The notes beneath the pieces are model-generated. The model ran no database searches. It was not told the DNA's origin and saw only the letters and a list, made by a program, of their open reading frames with translations. Positions 1 through 8,373 of a stretch of 64,000 bases of DNA are shown here, piece by piece (within the stretch, counting starts at the first letter, position 1; the number at the start of each line of letters is the position of its first letter). The position numbers were made by a program, and so were the translations under genes. The stretch spans positions 1 through 64,000 of the forward strand of contig CANQPJ010000008.1 of assembly GCA_947625755.1 (NCBI GenBank). The letters run 5' to 3'. The stretch is from an uncultured Lachnospiraceae bacterium (GTDB lineage Bacteria; Bacillota; Clostridia; Lachnospirales; Lachnospiraceae).

Positions 1-103
1 TTAGAAATTTCAACTGTTTTTTTAACGTAAGTGGAATTTAATCTTTCACACGGAATTTACTTTTACAAGTCAGCATTGCACAATATTTTTCTGCAAACCA
101 TTT
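1..103. other. window edge, no supported gene
   Basis: No start codon or RBS-backed reading frame is supported here. On the minus strand the amidase frame continues after its TAA for about 21 sense codons (reading WFAEKYCAML...) to a second TAA near 43. This could be a former C-terminal extension of the amidase or chance. Confidence 0.4.
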
Positions 104-844
104 TTATTTTTCTTTTGTATTTTTCAGCTGTATCCATGTTTTTTTCTTTTTTCGTTTTCCATAACGGATACCATTTACAATTCTTACTTTTTCAATGATA
201 CATGTAGTGTTCTTTTTTAATTTACCTCGTTTTGTATATTTTGTAGATGCTCTGTCTCTCTCAATTACTCCTTTTTTTGTAGTGACGACGCGATATGGAC
301 AATAACTGTTTGCGATTCCCTCTGCAATCGCCTGCCCCATTGTTTTATAATTATACTTCTTCACGTCATCAGCATCATCCACAAAACAACATTCTACTAA
401 CATTGCCTGCGCTTTTGTAGAATTTAAAAACATTAACTCCGGACGGTATTTTACCCCTCTGTTTCGAAAACCCAAACGCGAAACGGAAGTGCATACATCT
501 TTTGCCGCTTTCATTGGACCCAGTTCTTTACCATACACCAGCACTTCTACACCGCCTGTCTCTCCATCTCCTGTTTTATCACTTCTGCCACTGTTAAAAT
601 GAATGGATACATCCAGATTTACTTTGTGGGCATTACATTTTTTTACAATTTTGTCCAATATATCTTTTTGACTTTTCCCATTGTCCACGGTACAGTCATA
701 CACTTTAAACCCAAACAGTTTTAAATATTTTTTCACCTGTTTTAATACTTTTCGGTTCTCTGTTGATTCTTTTATTAATCCTGATGAACCGGAACCGATT
801 TTGCCATCAGGATTATGTCCTGCGTGTACATTAATACTCCACAT
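104..844 (-). CDS. N-acetylmuramoyl-L-alanine amidase (Amidase_3) with basic C-terminal domain
   Basis: This is probably a zinc amidase that cleaves the bond between N-acetylmuramic acid and L-alanine in peptidoglycan. The N-terminal HAGH motif (residues 7-10), an early Glu in the EST segment (about residue 27), SIHFNS (about 80-85) and VECCFVDD (about 149-156) fit the Amidase_3 metal-binding and catalytic pattern. The last 50 or so residues are very basic and resemble an SH3-like wall-binding domain. There is no signal peptide, so export is either non-classical or happens on lysis, as is common for such endolysin-type amidases in Clostridia. GGGGGA about 10 nt upstream supports the ATG. The protein is 246 aa, and the same frame stays open for some codons past the stop. 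Confidence 0.85.
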   Translation of the reverse strand: MWSINVHAGHNPDGKIGSGSSGLIKESTENRKVLKQVKKYLKLFGFKVYDCTVDNGKSQKDILDKIVKKCNAHKVNLDVSIHFNSGRSDKTGDGETGGVEVLVYGKELGPMKAAKDVCTSVSRLGFRNRGVKYRPELMFLNSTKAQAMLVECCFVDDADDVKKYNYKTMGQAIAEGIANSYCPYRVVTTKKGVIERDRASTKYTKRGKLKKNTTCIIEKVRIVNGIRYGKRKKKKTWIQLKNTKEK

Positions 845-984
845 ACGATTTTACATCCCCCAAGCAGATAATATATGATTGAAATTACTATAAAATATGC
901 AAAATAACAGCTTATGTTCATTTTCCTTCCATTTTATGTCCGCTGCCTGACCTGACAGGAAGCTTTTTGATTCGACTTCACCAC

Positions 985-2130
985 TTATACAACGATTTTA
1001 TTCACAATAAAATTATAATCCACCAACAGCCAATTACTTCGGAACAACTGCATAATCTGCCAGTAAGACGCCCCTCGCAGATTATACTCATAGATTAATT
1101 CCAGTTTGGCGCTAATACTTCTTGGATCTTCATACCATACTTCATGTGTGACACCATTGTCTGTATAACGGTAATATGGACTCATTGCCACCTCATCAAA
1201 CTGAATCTGCGCTCCCTTTTCAATAGCTAGCTGGACTGCTTCTATATTTCCTAATGTTCTTGCTTTTGTCACTCCTCTTTCATATGGTAAGGTCCAGTCA
1301 TATCCATAGTTTGGAATACCCATATTAATTTTCGTTGACTCAATTTCTGTGACAGCATAATCCAAAACCTGACGCACTTTGTTAATTGGAGCGACAGCCA
1401 TTGGAGGTCCATAAGTATACCCCCACTCATATGTCATAACCAGAACACTGTTTGCAATCGCTCCCAATGCACCATAATTTTTGCCTTCATAGAGTAACCC
1501 CGGCTGGTCGGCGCTTGTTTTTGGAGCCAAATCGACAGAGACGGAATATCCATTCGCATTCATTGTCTCTGTTACGCTTCTTACAAACTCCACAAAGGTA
1601 TCTCTATCCTGCGCCTTAATATATTCAAAATCAATATCTACGCCCAAAAATCCTTTTGCCTGTATGGTCGCAAGCAAATCTGCAATTAAAGTATTTACAG
1701 CTTCCTGATTGTTGATTAAGGCTGAAATCAATTCGTTGCTAAACACTCCGGATGCATCAAAGGGTGTAAGCGTCAATATTGGTTCCGCTCTGTTTCGCAA
1801 TGCCGCTGCTATCATAAAATCATCATTTAGCAGTGGTGGTATTAAATTGCCTTCTCTGGTAAATCCATAGGAAAAAACTGCCAACTCCGATAAGGAAGTC
1901 AATGTCTGCTCCAAAACATAAGAACTGATAAAAGGATATGCAAACCCTCGAAAAGACGCATTTCTACGATTTTCCCTGACTCCTCCATTATCAATTAACA
2001 ATGCCTGCCCTATGGCAAGCCTATATGGAGACACCAGCTGATTATCATAAATGACAGACTCAACACTGACTCCAAACTGCTCTGATATTTTATCTACATT
2101 ATCTCCCTCTTGTACAACATAAATCTGCAT
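985..2130 (-). CDS. LysM domain plus GH18 family protein (spore-cortex/YaaH-like)
   Basis: A LysM domain (about residues 2-46, YVVQEGDNVDKISEQFGVS) is followed by a GH18 barrel. GVDIDFEY (about 160-167) is the catalytic DxxDxE signature. The architecture is that of the SleL/YaaH spore-coat N-acetylglucosaminidases and similar cell-wall hydrolases. It has no signal peptide, as in SleL. I start it at the second in-frame Met (position 2130), giving 381 aa and MQIYVVQEGD, which is the usual start for this family. The longer start at 2148 lies inside the hppA terminator stem. The only SD-like sequence is GAGCGGG, which is also part of that stem, so expression may be coupled to the hairpin. A role in spore germination or wall remodelling is inferred. 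Confidence 0.85.
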   Translation of the reverse strand: MQIYVVQEGDNVDKISEQFGVSVESVIYDNQLVSPYRLAIGQALLIDNGGVRENRRNASFRGFAYPFISSYVLEQTLTSLSELAVFSYGFTREGNLIPPLLNDDFMIAAALRNRAEPILTLTPFDASGVFSNELISALINNQEAVNTLIADLLATIQAKGFLGVDIDFEYIKAQDRDTFVEFVRSVTETMNANGYSVSVDLAPKTSADQPGLLYEGKNYGALGAIANSVLVMTYEWGYTYGPPMAVAPINKVRQVLDYAVTEIESTKINMGIPNYGYDWTLPYERGVTKARTLGNIEAVQLAIEKGAQIQFDEVAMSPYYRYTDNGVTHEVWYEDPRSISAKLELIYEYNLRGASYWQIMQLFRSNWLLVDYNFIVNKIVV

Positions 2131-2170
2131 AAAAAAACACCCGCTCATATTTATAAAAATATATGCGGGT
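2131..2170 (-). terminator. hppA intrinsic terminator overlapping the downstream gene's RBS
   Basis: On the minus strand the arm ACCCGCATATATTT pairs with AAATATGAGCGGGT across a TTAT loop, with two mismatches, and is followed by GTTTTTTT. The T run touches the ATG of the LysM-GH18 gene at 2130. Confidence 0.8.
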
Positions 2171-2189
2171 ATTATGTTTTTTAGAAAAA

Positions 2190-4238
2190 CTACTTAAAGA
2201 AGTAATAGTATAACTGCGTTAAATATCCCTGTATTGGAAATGTCGTTGCAAAGACAAGAGATACAACCGTCATTAATTTAATTAAGATATTAATTGCCGG
2301 TCCCGACGTATCTTTAAACGGGTCGCCTACCGTATCTCCTACCACAGCTGCCTTATGTGCTTCGCTGCCTTTTCCTCCGGCAAAACCGCTTTCAATATAT
2401 TTCTTGGCGTTATCCCATGCGCCGCCGGAATTTGCCATAAAAACAGCCATCATTACACCACAAATCAAGGCTCCGCAAAGCATTCCTCCAAGAGCTGACG
2501 CACCAAGTAAATATCCTACTACAAGCGGCACCACCACTGCCATAACCCCCGGTACAATCATTTCATGCAGGGCTGCCTTGGTTGAAATACCAATGCATGA
2601 CTTATAATCAGGTTTCGAAACTCCTTCCAGAATTCCCTCGTCTTCACTAAACTGCCGGCGAACTTCCTCAATCATCCTGTTTGCTGCCTTTCCAACGGAA
2701 CTCATTGTAAGAGCTGTAAATATGAATGGAAGCATGCCTCCAATCAAAAGCCCCACAACAACGGTAGCCTGCAAAATATTAATATTTGGAAGGTTGGCAA
2801 CCTGTGCATACGATACAAAAAGTGATAATGCGGTAAGTGCTGCTGAACCAATGGCAAACCCTTTGCCAATGGCTGCTGTAGTATTTCCCACAGAATCAAG
2901 TTTATCTGTAATATTCCGTACACTTTCATCCAGCCCCGACATCTCTGCAATACCACCTGCATTGTCTGCAATCGGTCCATAAGCATCCACTGCAATCGTC
3001 ATGCCGGTTGTTGACAACATGCCTACTGCCGCAAGTGCAATTCCATACATTCCAAGAAATCCATATGACACAAGAACACCTGCTACAATAAATAAAATCG
3101 GGATGGCAGTAGATTTCATACCAACAGAAAGCCCGCTGATAATATTTGTGGCGGCTCCTGTCTGCGAACTGTCTGCAATCTCTTTTACACTCTTATATTT
3201 TTCGGATGTATATACCTCTGTCGCCTTACCTATGGCTGTCCCAACAATCAGTCCTGACAGTACAGCCAGAAAGAATTTAAAATTTCCAAATAGCTGATAG
3301 CTTAAAAATGCAGAAGCAATTATTTCAATCATTGTTGCAGTGTACTCTCCAATATTAAGGGCGCGCTGCGGATCGGAGCCTTTTTTGCCCCTCACAAAAA
3401 AAGTAGCCAAAACAGAGGCTAACACACCGATAGCTGCCATAATGATTGGAAATATAATCCGTTCCATTCCAAAATCATCTTCATTTGCTGCCAAAGAAGC
3501 AACTGCCAATGTTACCACGGACACCAATGCGCCAACATAACTCTCAAATAGGTCTGCGCCCATACCGGCAACATCTCCTACATTATCTCCTACGTTATCT
3601 GCAATAACAGCCGGATTGCGCGGGTCATCTTCCGGAATACCTGCTTCTACCTTTCCTACAAGGTCTGCACCGACATCGGCAGCTTTTGTATAAATACCGC
3701 CGCCTACTCTTGCAAAAAGCGCTATGGAGGAGGCGCCTAAACTAAATCCTGTAAGGACGCTGACAGCTTCCTCTGTAAATCCTGTGGTCTTCATTAAAAT
3801 AATAAGAATAAGGCTGAAGCCTAAAATACCAAATCCTACAACACAAAGCCCCATAACAGCGCCGCCGGAAAAAGCAATCGAAAGCGCCTTGTTTATTCCT
3901 TTTTCTTTGGCTGCATTGGCTGTACGCACATTTGCTTTTGTCGCAACATTCATTCCTACATAACCTGCCAATGTAGACAGCACAGCGCCTGCAAGAAAGC
4001 ATACTGCTGTAATCCAGTCAATGCCAAGTCCCAAAACTACAAAAAGCACTACAACAAATATAATCAGAATCCTGTATTCAGCAAACAAAAAGGCTTTTGC
4101 CCCCTCTGCAATATAACTGGAGATTTCTTTCATCTTATCGTTCCCTGCATCGCTTTTGTTGATTTTTACCGCTTTCAGTATTGCAAAAATAACTGCGATA
4201 ACTCCTGCAATCGGAGCTAAATAAATTAAATCCTGCAT
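2190..4238 (-). CDS. hppA: K+-stimulated membrane-bound pyrophosphatase (cation-pumping)
   Basis: An integral membrane pump of 682 aa with about 16 hydrophobic segments that couples PPi hydrolysis to export of Na+ and/or H+. The substrate site is seen in [17 protein letters not shown] (about 195-211) and DNVGDNVGD (214-222). GNTTAA at 451-456 has Ala where K+-independent enzymes carry Lys, so the enzyme should need K+. The ion-gate segment reads DLFESY (229-234). Glu at this place is typical of Na+-PPases, whereas plant H+ pumps have the Glu one helical turn later. Na+ transport is therefore the better guess, though some H+ pumps share this position. AAGGAGAGG supports the start. It is divergent from an Lrp-type regulator. 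Confidence 0.95.
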   Translation of the reverse strand: MQDLIYLAPIAGVIAVIFAILKAVKINKSDAGNDKMKEISSYIAEGAKAFLFAEYRILIIFVVVLFVVLGLGIDWITAVCFLAGAVLSTLAGYVGMNVATKANVRTANAAKEKGINKALSIAFSGGAVMGLCVVGFGILGFSLILIILMKTTGFTEEAVSVLTGFSLGASSIALFARVGGGIYTKAADVGADLVGKVEAGIPEDDPRNPAVIADNVGDNVGDVAGMGADLFESYVGALVSVVTLAVASLAANEDDFGMERIIFPIIMAAIGVLASVLATFFVRGKKGSDPQRALNIGEYTATMIEIIASAFLSYQLFGNFKFFLAVLSGLIVGTAIGKATEVYTSEKYKSVKEIADSSQTGAATNIISGLSVGMKSTAIPILFIVAGVLVSYGFLGMYGIALAAVGMLSTTGMTIAVDAYGPIADNAGGIAEMSGLDESVRNITDKLDSVGNTTAAIGKGFAIGSAALTALSLFVSYAQVANLPNINILQATVVVGLLIGGMLPFIFTALTMSSVGKAANRMIEEVRRQFSEDEGILEGVSKPDYKSCIGISTKAALHEMIVPGVMAVVVPLVVGYLLGASALGGMLCGALICGVMMAVFMANSGGAWDNAKKYIESGFAGGKGSEAHKAAVVGDTVGDPFKDTSGPAINILIKLMTVVSLVFATTFPIQGYLTQLYYYFFK

Positions 4239-4285
4239 AATCCTCTCCTTTTACTTTTTATATATTTCTCCATAGCATCAAATAT

Positions 4286-4307
4286 GTTTGTTATTTTTCT
4301 AACAAAC
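4286..4307. promoter_or_regulatory. inverted repeat in the hppA leader
   Basis: GTTTGTTA and TAACAAAC form a perfect 8-bp inverted repeat separated by 6 bases. It lies between the predicted hppA promoter and the gene and has no T run after it. It could be an operator, possibly for the divergent Lrp-type regulator, or a leader hairpin. Confidence 0.4.
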
Positions 4308-4326
4308 TTCTTATGATTTGTTCAAT

Positions 4327-4355
4327 ACTCTACCACCATAATTAAAATATTGCAA
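4327..4355 (-). promoter_or_regulatory. candidate hppA promoter
   Basis: On the minus strand TTGCAA is followed after 17 nt by TAGAGT, a fair sigma-A match about 90 bp before the hppA start. The -10 is imperfect. Confidence 0.4.
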
Positions 4356-4448
4356 CACATATTATATGAAATGTACAGCCGCGCTCATATGCCTATATTT
4401 GTTTTTAAACATATATATTCATTTTTATTTTATATTTTATTAAGTGTG

Positions 4449-4457
4449 TGCTATAAT
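4449..4457 (+). promoter_or_regulatory. extended -10 promoter of the Lrp-type regulator
   Basis: TGCTATAAT gives a consensus -10 with the TGn extension. The -35 (TTTATA at 4429-4434, 17-nt spacer) is weak, as is usual with extended -10 promoters. Confidence 0.6.
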
Positions 4458-4530
4458 AGATAGGTATTTATTAAAGGTTTTCCTTTAAAAAATTAAATTT
4501 GACTGAAAAATATAAGAAAGGAGTACTATT

Positions 4531-4983
4531 ATGAGACATGAACTTGATCACATTGATGAGCAGATAATCAAATTGCTTCATGACAATGCCCGCATCCCTT
4601 TAAAATCTATTGCGAACCAGGTTTTTTTATCTTCGCCTGCAGTGTCAGCCCGTATTGAGCGTCTCGAGCAGGCAGGCATTATTACAGGGTATACCGCAAA
4701 GGTTAATCCTGCCGAATTAGGTTACCACATTAAAGCCTTTATCAATCTGGAGGTTAATCCGGACCAGAAAAAAGATTTTTATCCCTACATAAAAGAATGT
4801 AACAATGTTGTGGAATGTAATTGCGTCACCGGTGATTACGCAATGCTGATAGAGGTGATGTTTAAAAGTACTGAAGAACTCGATCACTTTATTGGAGACC
4901 TTCAGACCTTTGGCAGCACAAAAACCCAGATTGTTTTCTCTACTTCGGTAGAGCACAGGGGCATTCCTATGGCTGATGACTAA
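4531..4983 (+). CDS. Lrp/AsnC family transcriptional regulator
   Basis: A 150-aa protein with the Lrp layout: an N-terminal helix-turn-helix (about residues 5-50, LDHIDEQIIKLLHDNARIPLK then SPAVSARIERLEQAGII) and a C-terminal RAM domain (about 65-140) that binds amino acids and mediates oligomerisation. VVECNCVTGDYAML is the conserved RAM core. AAAGGAG lies 9 nt before the ATG. It diverges from hppA and shares a 292-bp intergenic region with it, so it may regulate hppA or itself. The effector cannot be told from the sequence. Confidence 0.9.
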   Translation: MRHELDHIDEQIIKLLHDNARIPLKSIANQVFLSSPAVSARIERLEQAGIITGYTAKVNPAELGYHIKAFINLEVNPDQKKDFYPYIKECNNVVECNCVTGDYAMLIEVMFKSTEELDHFIGDLQTFGSTKTQIVFSTSVEHRGIPMADD

Positions 4984-4993
4984 AACAAACGAT

Positions 4994-5034
4994 AACGGAA
5001 TGTTATACTAAATTATTTAGTTTACATTCCGTTT
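4994..5034 (+). terminator. intrinsic terminator after the Lrp-type gene
   Basis: Nested arms AACGGAATGT/ACATTCCGTT and ACTAAAT/ATTTAGT are followed by a short T run. Only 26 bp separate it from the next gene, leaving little room for a promoter, so that gene may depend on read-through. Confidence 0.75.
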
Positions 5035-5060
5035 TCCAATTAAAATCCCAGGAGGCTTAT

Positions 5061-6230
5061 ATGCGTCACCAACAAGAAATACAATATATCATGCATTTAT
5101 TGAAATGTGCTGTCACCGATGAAATCCCACAGTTTCCTCCAGAAGATTTGGATTGGGAGCTTATCTTTAATGTGGCAAAAAAACACAAAATTGTTTCCAC
5201 TCTTTATTTCGGAATGGTCAAGTTTCCGCAAGACATGCAAAAAACAATTCCACACATTAATGATTATATTTTTTCTTATCAGAAAAACCTTGTATCCGAT
5301 GCCAACCGTTCCTTTGAACTAGAGCGGTTAAAAACTGCTTTTTCTGATAATAACATTGACTATATGTTATTAAAGGGAAGTATTATCAAGCATTATTATC
5401 CGGATACTTCTATACGCCGTATGAATGATATTGATATTTTATTCCGGGGCGCAGATTTTAAAACAATAGACCGCATATTTAAAGAGTTTGAATATCATAT
5501 ACTGCACAAAGATGCAAAAGACACTGCGTACATTCATCCTGCAAACCGTGTTATCATCGAAATGCAGCCCCACTTAATTGACATTGGTTATCTGAAATGG
5601 TATCAATATTTAGAAAATATCTGGAACAAATGCAATCATTCAGGCAACGAATATCAAATGACCTTGGAAGATTTTTATATCTATCATATAATTCACATGG
5701 CAAAACATTTTATAAATGGCGGTATCGGTCTTACGCATGTCACAGACGTATATGTTATGATACAAAAGTTTACCGGGATAGATTGGGATTATGTGGATGC
5801 CGAGCTTTCCAAATTAGATTTATATCAATTCAATCATACAATAAAAATGCTTGTTGAATACTGGTTTGATGCAGTCAATTCAAAAGATTTTTCTCAAAAA
5901 GAGATAGAAATAATTACATTTTATATATTGACAGGCGGCGCTTTTGGTTCCACTAAACAAAAAGAAATTAATTCTATTGTCTCAAGAGGAGATAAAAGTC
6001 TTTCTCTGCGAAAGAAAATTTTTCCCGATAGGACAACCATGATAAATTACTATGGGGAGTTTTTAAATAAACACAAATGTCTGCTTCCATATTATTGGTT
6101 CAGACTGAATCTCACCCGATTACTGCACTATAACAAAGATACGAAAAAAAACTTAACAAATATTTCATCTATTACGGAATCAGAAATCTCCACAACCGAA
6201 AAAATAATGAAGCTGTGCGGATTGAAATAA
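5061..6230 (+). CDS. nucleotidyltransferase family protein (NTP_transf_5-like)
   Basis: A 389-aa protein with the core LLKGSIIKHYYPDTSIRRM followed by NDIDILF (about residues 97-123). This is the LKG...R..DIDLL pattern of the uncharacterised nucleotidyltransferase family PF14907. The paired acidic residues (D-I-D) would bind metal in a polymerase-beta-type fold. The rest is helical and family-specific. Substrate unknown; members often lie near capsule or exopolysaccharide genes, and here the exopolysaccharide cluster is convergent downstream. AGGAGG supports the start. No promoter is evident between the preceding terminator and the RBS. Confidence 0.7.
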   Translation: MRHQQEIQYIMHLLKCAVTDEIPQFPPEDLDWELIFNVAKKHKIVSTLYFGMVKFPQDMQKTIPHINDYIFSYQKNLVSDANRSFELERLKTAFSDNNIDYMLLKGSIIKHYYPDTSIRRMNDIDILFRGADFKTIDRIFKEFEYHILHKDAKDTAYIHPANRVIIEMQPHLIDIGYLKWYQYLENIWNKCNHSGNEYQMTLEDFYIYHIIHMAKHFINGGIGLTHVTDVYVMIQKFTGIDWDYVDAELSKLDLYQFNHTIKMLVEYWFDAVNSKDFSQKEIEIITFYILTGGAFGSTKQKEINSIVSRGDKSLSLRKKIFPDRTTMINYYGEFLNKHKCLLPYYWFRLNLTRLLHYNKDTKKNLTNISSITESEISTTEKIMKLCGLK

Positions 6231-6280
6231 AAAAACCTTGTGGAATTTTGTCAAATAAGAAAATTCCACACGGTTTTTTT
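6231..6280. terminator. bidirectional terminator between convergent genes
   Basis: The arms AACC-TGTGGAATTTT and AAAATTCCACA-GGTT are flanked by A and T runs. It serves the plus-strand NTP_transf_5 gene and the minus-strand exopolysaccharide cluster. Confidence 0.8.
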
Positions 6281-6782
6281 ATTTATTTTTATAATGCACT
6301 ATCAATAAATAGATGCCATATCCCAGTGCTGTTCCGAGCGTATTAAGGATTACATCATCGACATCCATCTGCCCTAATGCAGTCGCATACTGTAATACTT
6401 CTATCGCCACGGAAAGCAGGCAGCCCGATAATATTAATCTCCATCCTTTCAGCTTGGAAAACCATGGAAGCAAAAATCCAAAGGGCAGAAACATGATTAC
6501 ATTACATGCCAGATTTTTCACGAACCAGTCCTGAAGCACATGGGCTCTGCTTACATAATCAGTAATTGTTTCAAATGGAATCCACTTGGGCTCCATTCTT
6601 GTAATACTTTCCCCGGAAATAATTTTTTTAAAACTTCCCTCCAGCATTCCTGTAGGATACTTCAATACTAAAACCGCAAATAATAAAAGCATATATAGTA
6701 TAAAGAGAAGAACTATTATAGTCCTAATGTTTATCTTTTGGTTTTTCCTTCTGTTTTTCTTTTGACTTATCTTTTTGTCCAT
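6279..6782 (-). CDS. VanZ-like membrane protein
   Basis: A 167-aa protein with a very basic N-terminus (residues 1-22) and about four membrane segments. The segment VLQDWFVKNLACNVIMFLPFGFLLPW and the late DVDDVILNTLGTALGY motif are typical of the VanZ-like family, whose biochemical role is unclear. It overlaps the 3' end of the upstream kinase gene by 59 bp and has no strong SD at this ATG, so a start further in is possible. As the last gene of the exopolysaccharide cluster it is more likely tied to envelope polymer work than to glycopeptide resistance. Confidence 0.75.
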   Translation of the reverse strand: MDKKISQKKNRRKNQKINIRTIIVLLFILYMLLLFAVLVLKYPTGMLEGSFKKIISGESITRMEPKWIPFETITDYVSRAHVLQDWFVKNLACNVIMFLPFGFLLPWFSKLKGWRLILSGCLLSVAIEVLQYATALGQMDVDDVILNTLGTALGYGIYLLIVHYKNK

Positions 6783-8373
6783 CGTTCTGACTACTGCTTT
6801 CTTCTTTTTGTTCTTCTGTCTCCTCTTTCAGGTGACGTTCCCTTTCAAGCTGCAATGCCCTTCTCTGTTCTTCTGTGGTTTTCAATGCAATCTTCTTTGA
6901 AACCTTACGGTCTTTGTTATCAAATTCCATCGCAGAAGCATCACCATATGCATTGCCATAACCGCCATAACCGCCGTAACCGTAATATTTTCCATATCCA
7001 TAAGACAAATTCAGTCTTCCTTCTGTACCGTTTAACACACATCCGATAATTGGTGTTCTCGTGTAAGAAAACTCCTGAAGGGTATCTATAATCTTGTTTA
7101 CTTTTGCAAAATCTTCCTTAACAACATATACCACCCCGTCACTATACTTTGCAAGAATGGCTGCATCTGACAGTTCGCTGCAGGAAGGCGCATCAATAAT
7201 AACGTAGTCAACCAAATCTCTTCCTTTTCGAATAAACTGTTCCATCTGTTCAGAATTCAGACATCTTACAGCATTTTTTGAAGGTATACTTGGCGCAAGC
7301 ATCAGCACTCTGGTACCATCCAGATTTACAATCGCTTCACTGTTTTTAATCTTCCTCTGCAGAAAATCTTCCATTTTATACGAATTAACCTTCTGCCCTA
7401 CCATTTTATGAAGGGACGGTCTTCTTAAATCCCCGTCAATCAGCATAACCTTCTTTTGGCTTTTTGACAGAGAACACGCCAGATTTAATGCTACGCTACT
7501 CTTTCCTTCACCTTCTAATGTACTCGTTACCAAAATAACTTTATAGTTATTTTTTTCCAGCTCCTTTTGACACCGTGAAGTTATGGAACGCATCGCCTCC
7601 AGATACCGAAAACCTACATTCCGGTTTTCAATAAAACAATACTCTATTTTTTTGTCCTTAATAGAAGTTACATTTGGAAGCATACCCAGGAAAGGCACAT
7701 TCAGCTGCTCTTCTACATCTTCCTTGCTTTTTATTTTTTTTACAAAATATCCGTACAATCCGATTGGTATTGCCGCCAAAATAATTCCTAACAATACAAA
7801 CAACAGCGTCTGCTGTGCAGGAGAATATGGATTGGTCGGACTCTTCGGCAGGATAGGCTCCTCCAAAACATCTAACTGGGTATCGCCAATAACAAATTCC
7901 GCCACGCTTCCATAATTTTTCAAAACAGACTGTACCACTTTATAGCTCATTTCCCTGTCAGAACCGGATGTGACAATACTTAGAATATTTGTATCCGGTA
8001 CTGCTGAAATAGTAATTGTACAGGGCATCGTATCAATTTTTAAATCAGATTTTATAATTTCATAAAAAACCTCATTGTTAATCAGGTAATCAAAACTAAC
8101 GCTGAGAATAGAGGCCAATTCATTGTTATCCGTATATGAACGGTCTTCCATACCGTCATACCGTGGAGCCGTAATTGAAAATGTCGCCCGGGTTTCATAA
8201 AGGGGTACATAACTGCTGCTATACCTCTGATACCCTACAACTCCCATAAAAATCATGGTAATAACCATAATGGGCCATAACTTCTTGAGAGCTTTCCAAA
8301 ATCCAAATATAATCTGAGAAAGGCTGACCGGTTCTTTTTCCTGTATATTGGAAGTATTATAATTACTCGTCAT
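6724..8373 (-). CDS. Wzz/CpsC-CpsD fusion: polysaccharide co-polymerase and BY-kinase
   Basis: A 549-aa fusion. Residues 15-210 form a Wzz chain-length domain with membrane segments at about 33-50 and 188-208. Residues 260-450 form a bacterial tyrosine kinase, with Walker A TLEGEGKSS (about 285-293), Walker A' LIDGDLRRP (311-319) and Walker B VIIDAPS (391-397). The tail at about 456-477 is rich in Tyr and Gly (SYGYGKYYGYGGYGGYG), the autophosphorylation cluster of such kinases. It ends in a charged Lys/Glu region of about 50 residues. It should control polymer length by cycling between phosphorylated and unphosphorylated states. GAGG precedes the start, which overlaps the preceding kinase gene by 11 bp. 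Confidence 0.92.
   Translation of the reverse strand: MTSNYNTSNIQEKEPVSLSQIIFGFWKALKKLWPIMVITMIFMGVVGYQRYSSSYVPLYETRATFSITAPRYDGMEDRSYTDNNELASILSVSFDYLINNEVFYEIIKSDLKIDTMPCTITISAVPDTNILSIVTSGSDREMSYKVVQSVLKNYGSVAEFVIGDTQLDVLEEPILPKSPTNPYSPAQQTLLFVLLGIILAAIPIGLYGYFVKKIKSKEDVEEQLNVPFLGMLPNVTSIKDKKIEYCFIENRNVGFRYLEAMRSITSRCQKELEKNNYKVILVTSTLEGEGKSSVALNLACSLSKSQKKVMLIDGDLRRPSLHKMVGQKVNSYKMEDFLQRKIKNSEAIVNLDGTRVLMLAPSIPSKNAVRCLNSEQMEQFIRKGRDLVDYVIIDAPSCSELSDAAILAKYSDGVVYVVKEDFAKVNKIIDTLQEFSYTRTPIIGCVLNGTEGRLNLSYGYGKYYGYGGYGGYGNAYGDASAMEFDNKDRKVSKKIALKTTEEQRRALQLERERHLKEETEEQKEESSSQNDGQKDKSKEKQKEKPKDKH

Noticed and set aside
2190..4238. Several 60-100-residue plus-strand ORFs across hppA
   Set aside because: They are antisense to a strongly conserved gene, rich in Pro/Thr/Ala as expected for a shadow frame, and lack RBSs.
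6279..6782. Glycopeptide resistance gene vanZ
   Set aside because: VanZ-like proteins are widespread, and there are no vanHAX or vanRS genes here; the context is exopolysaccharide synthesis.
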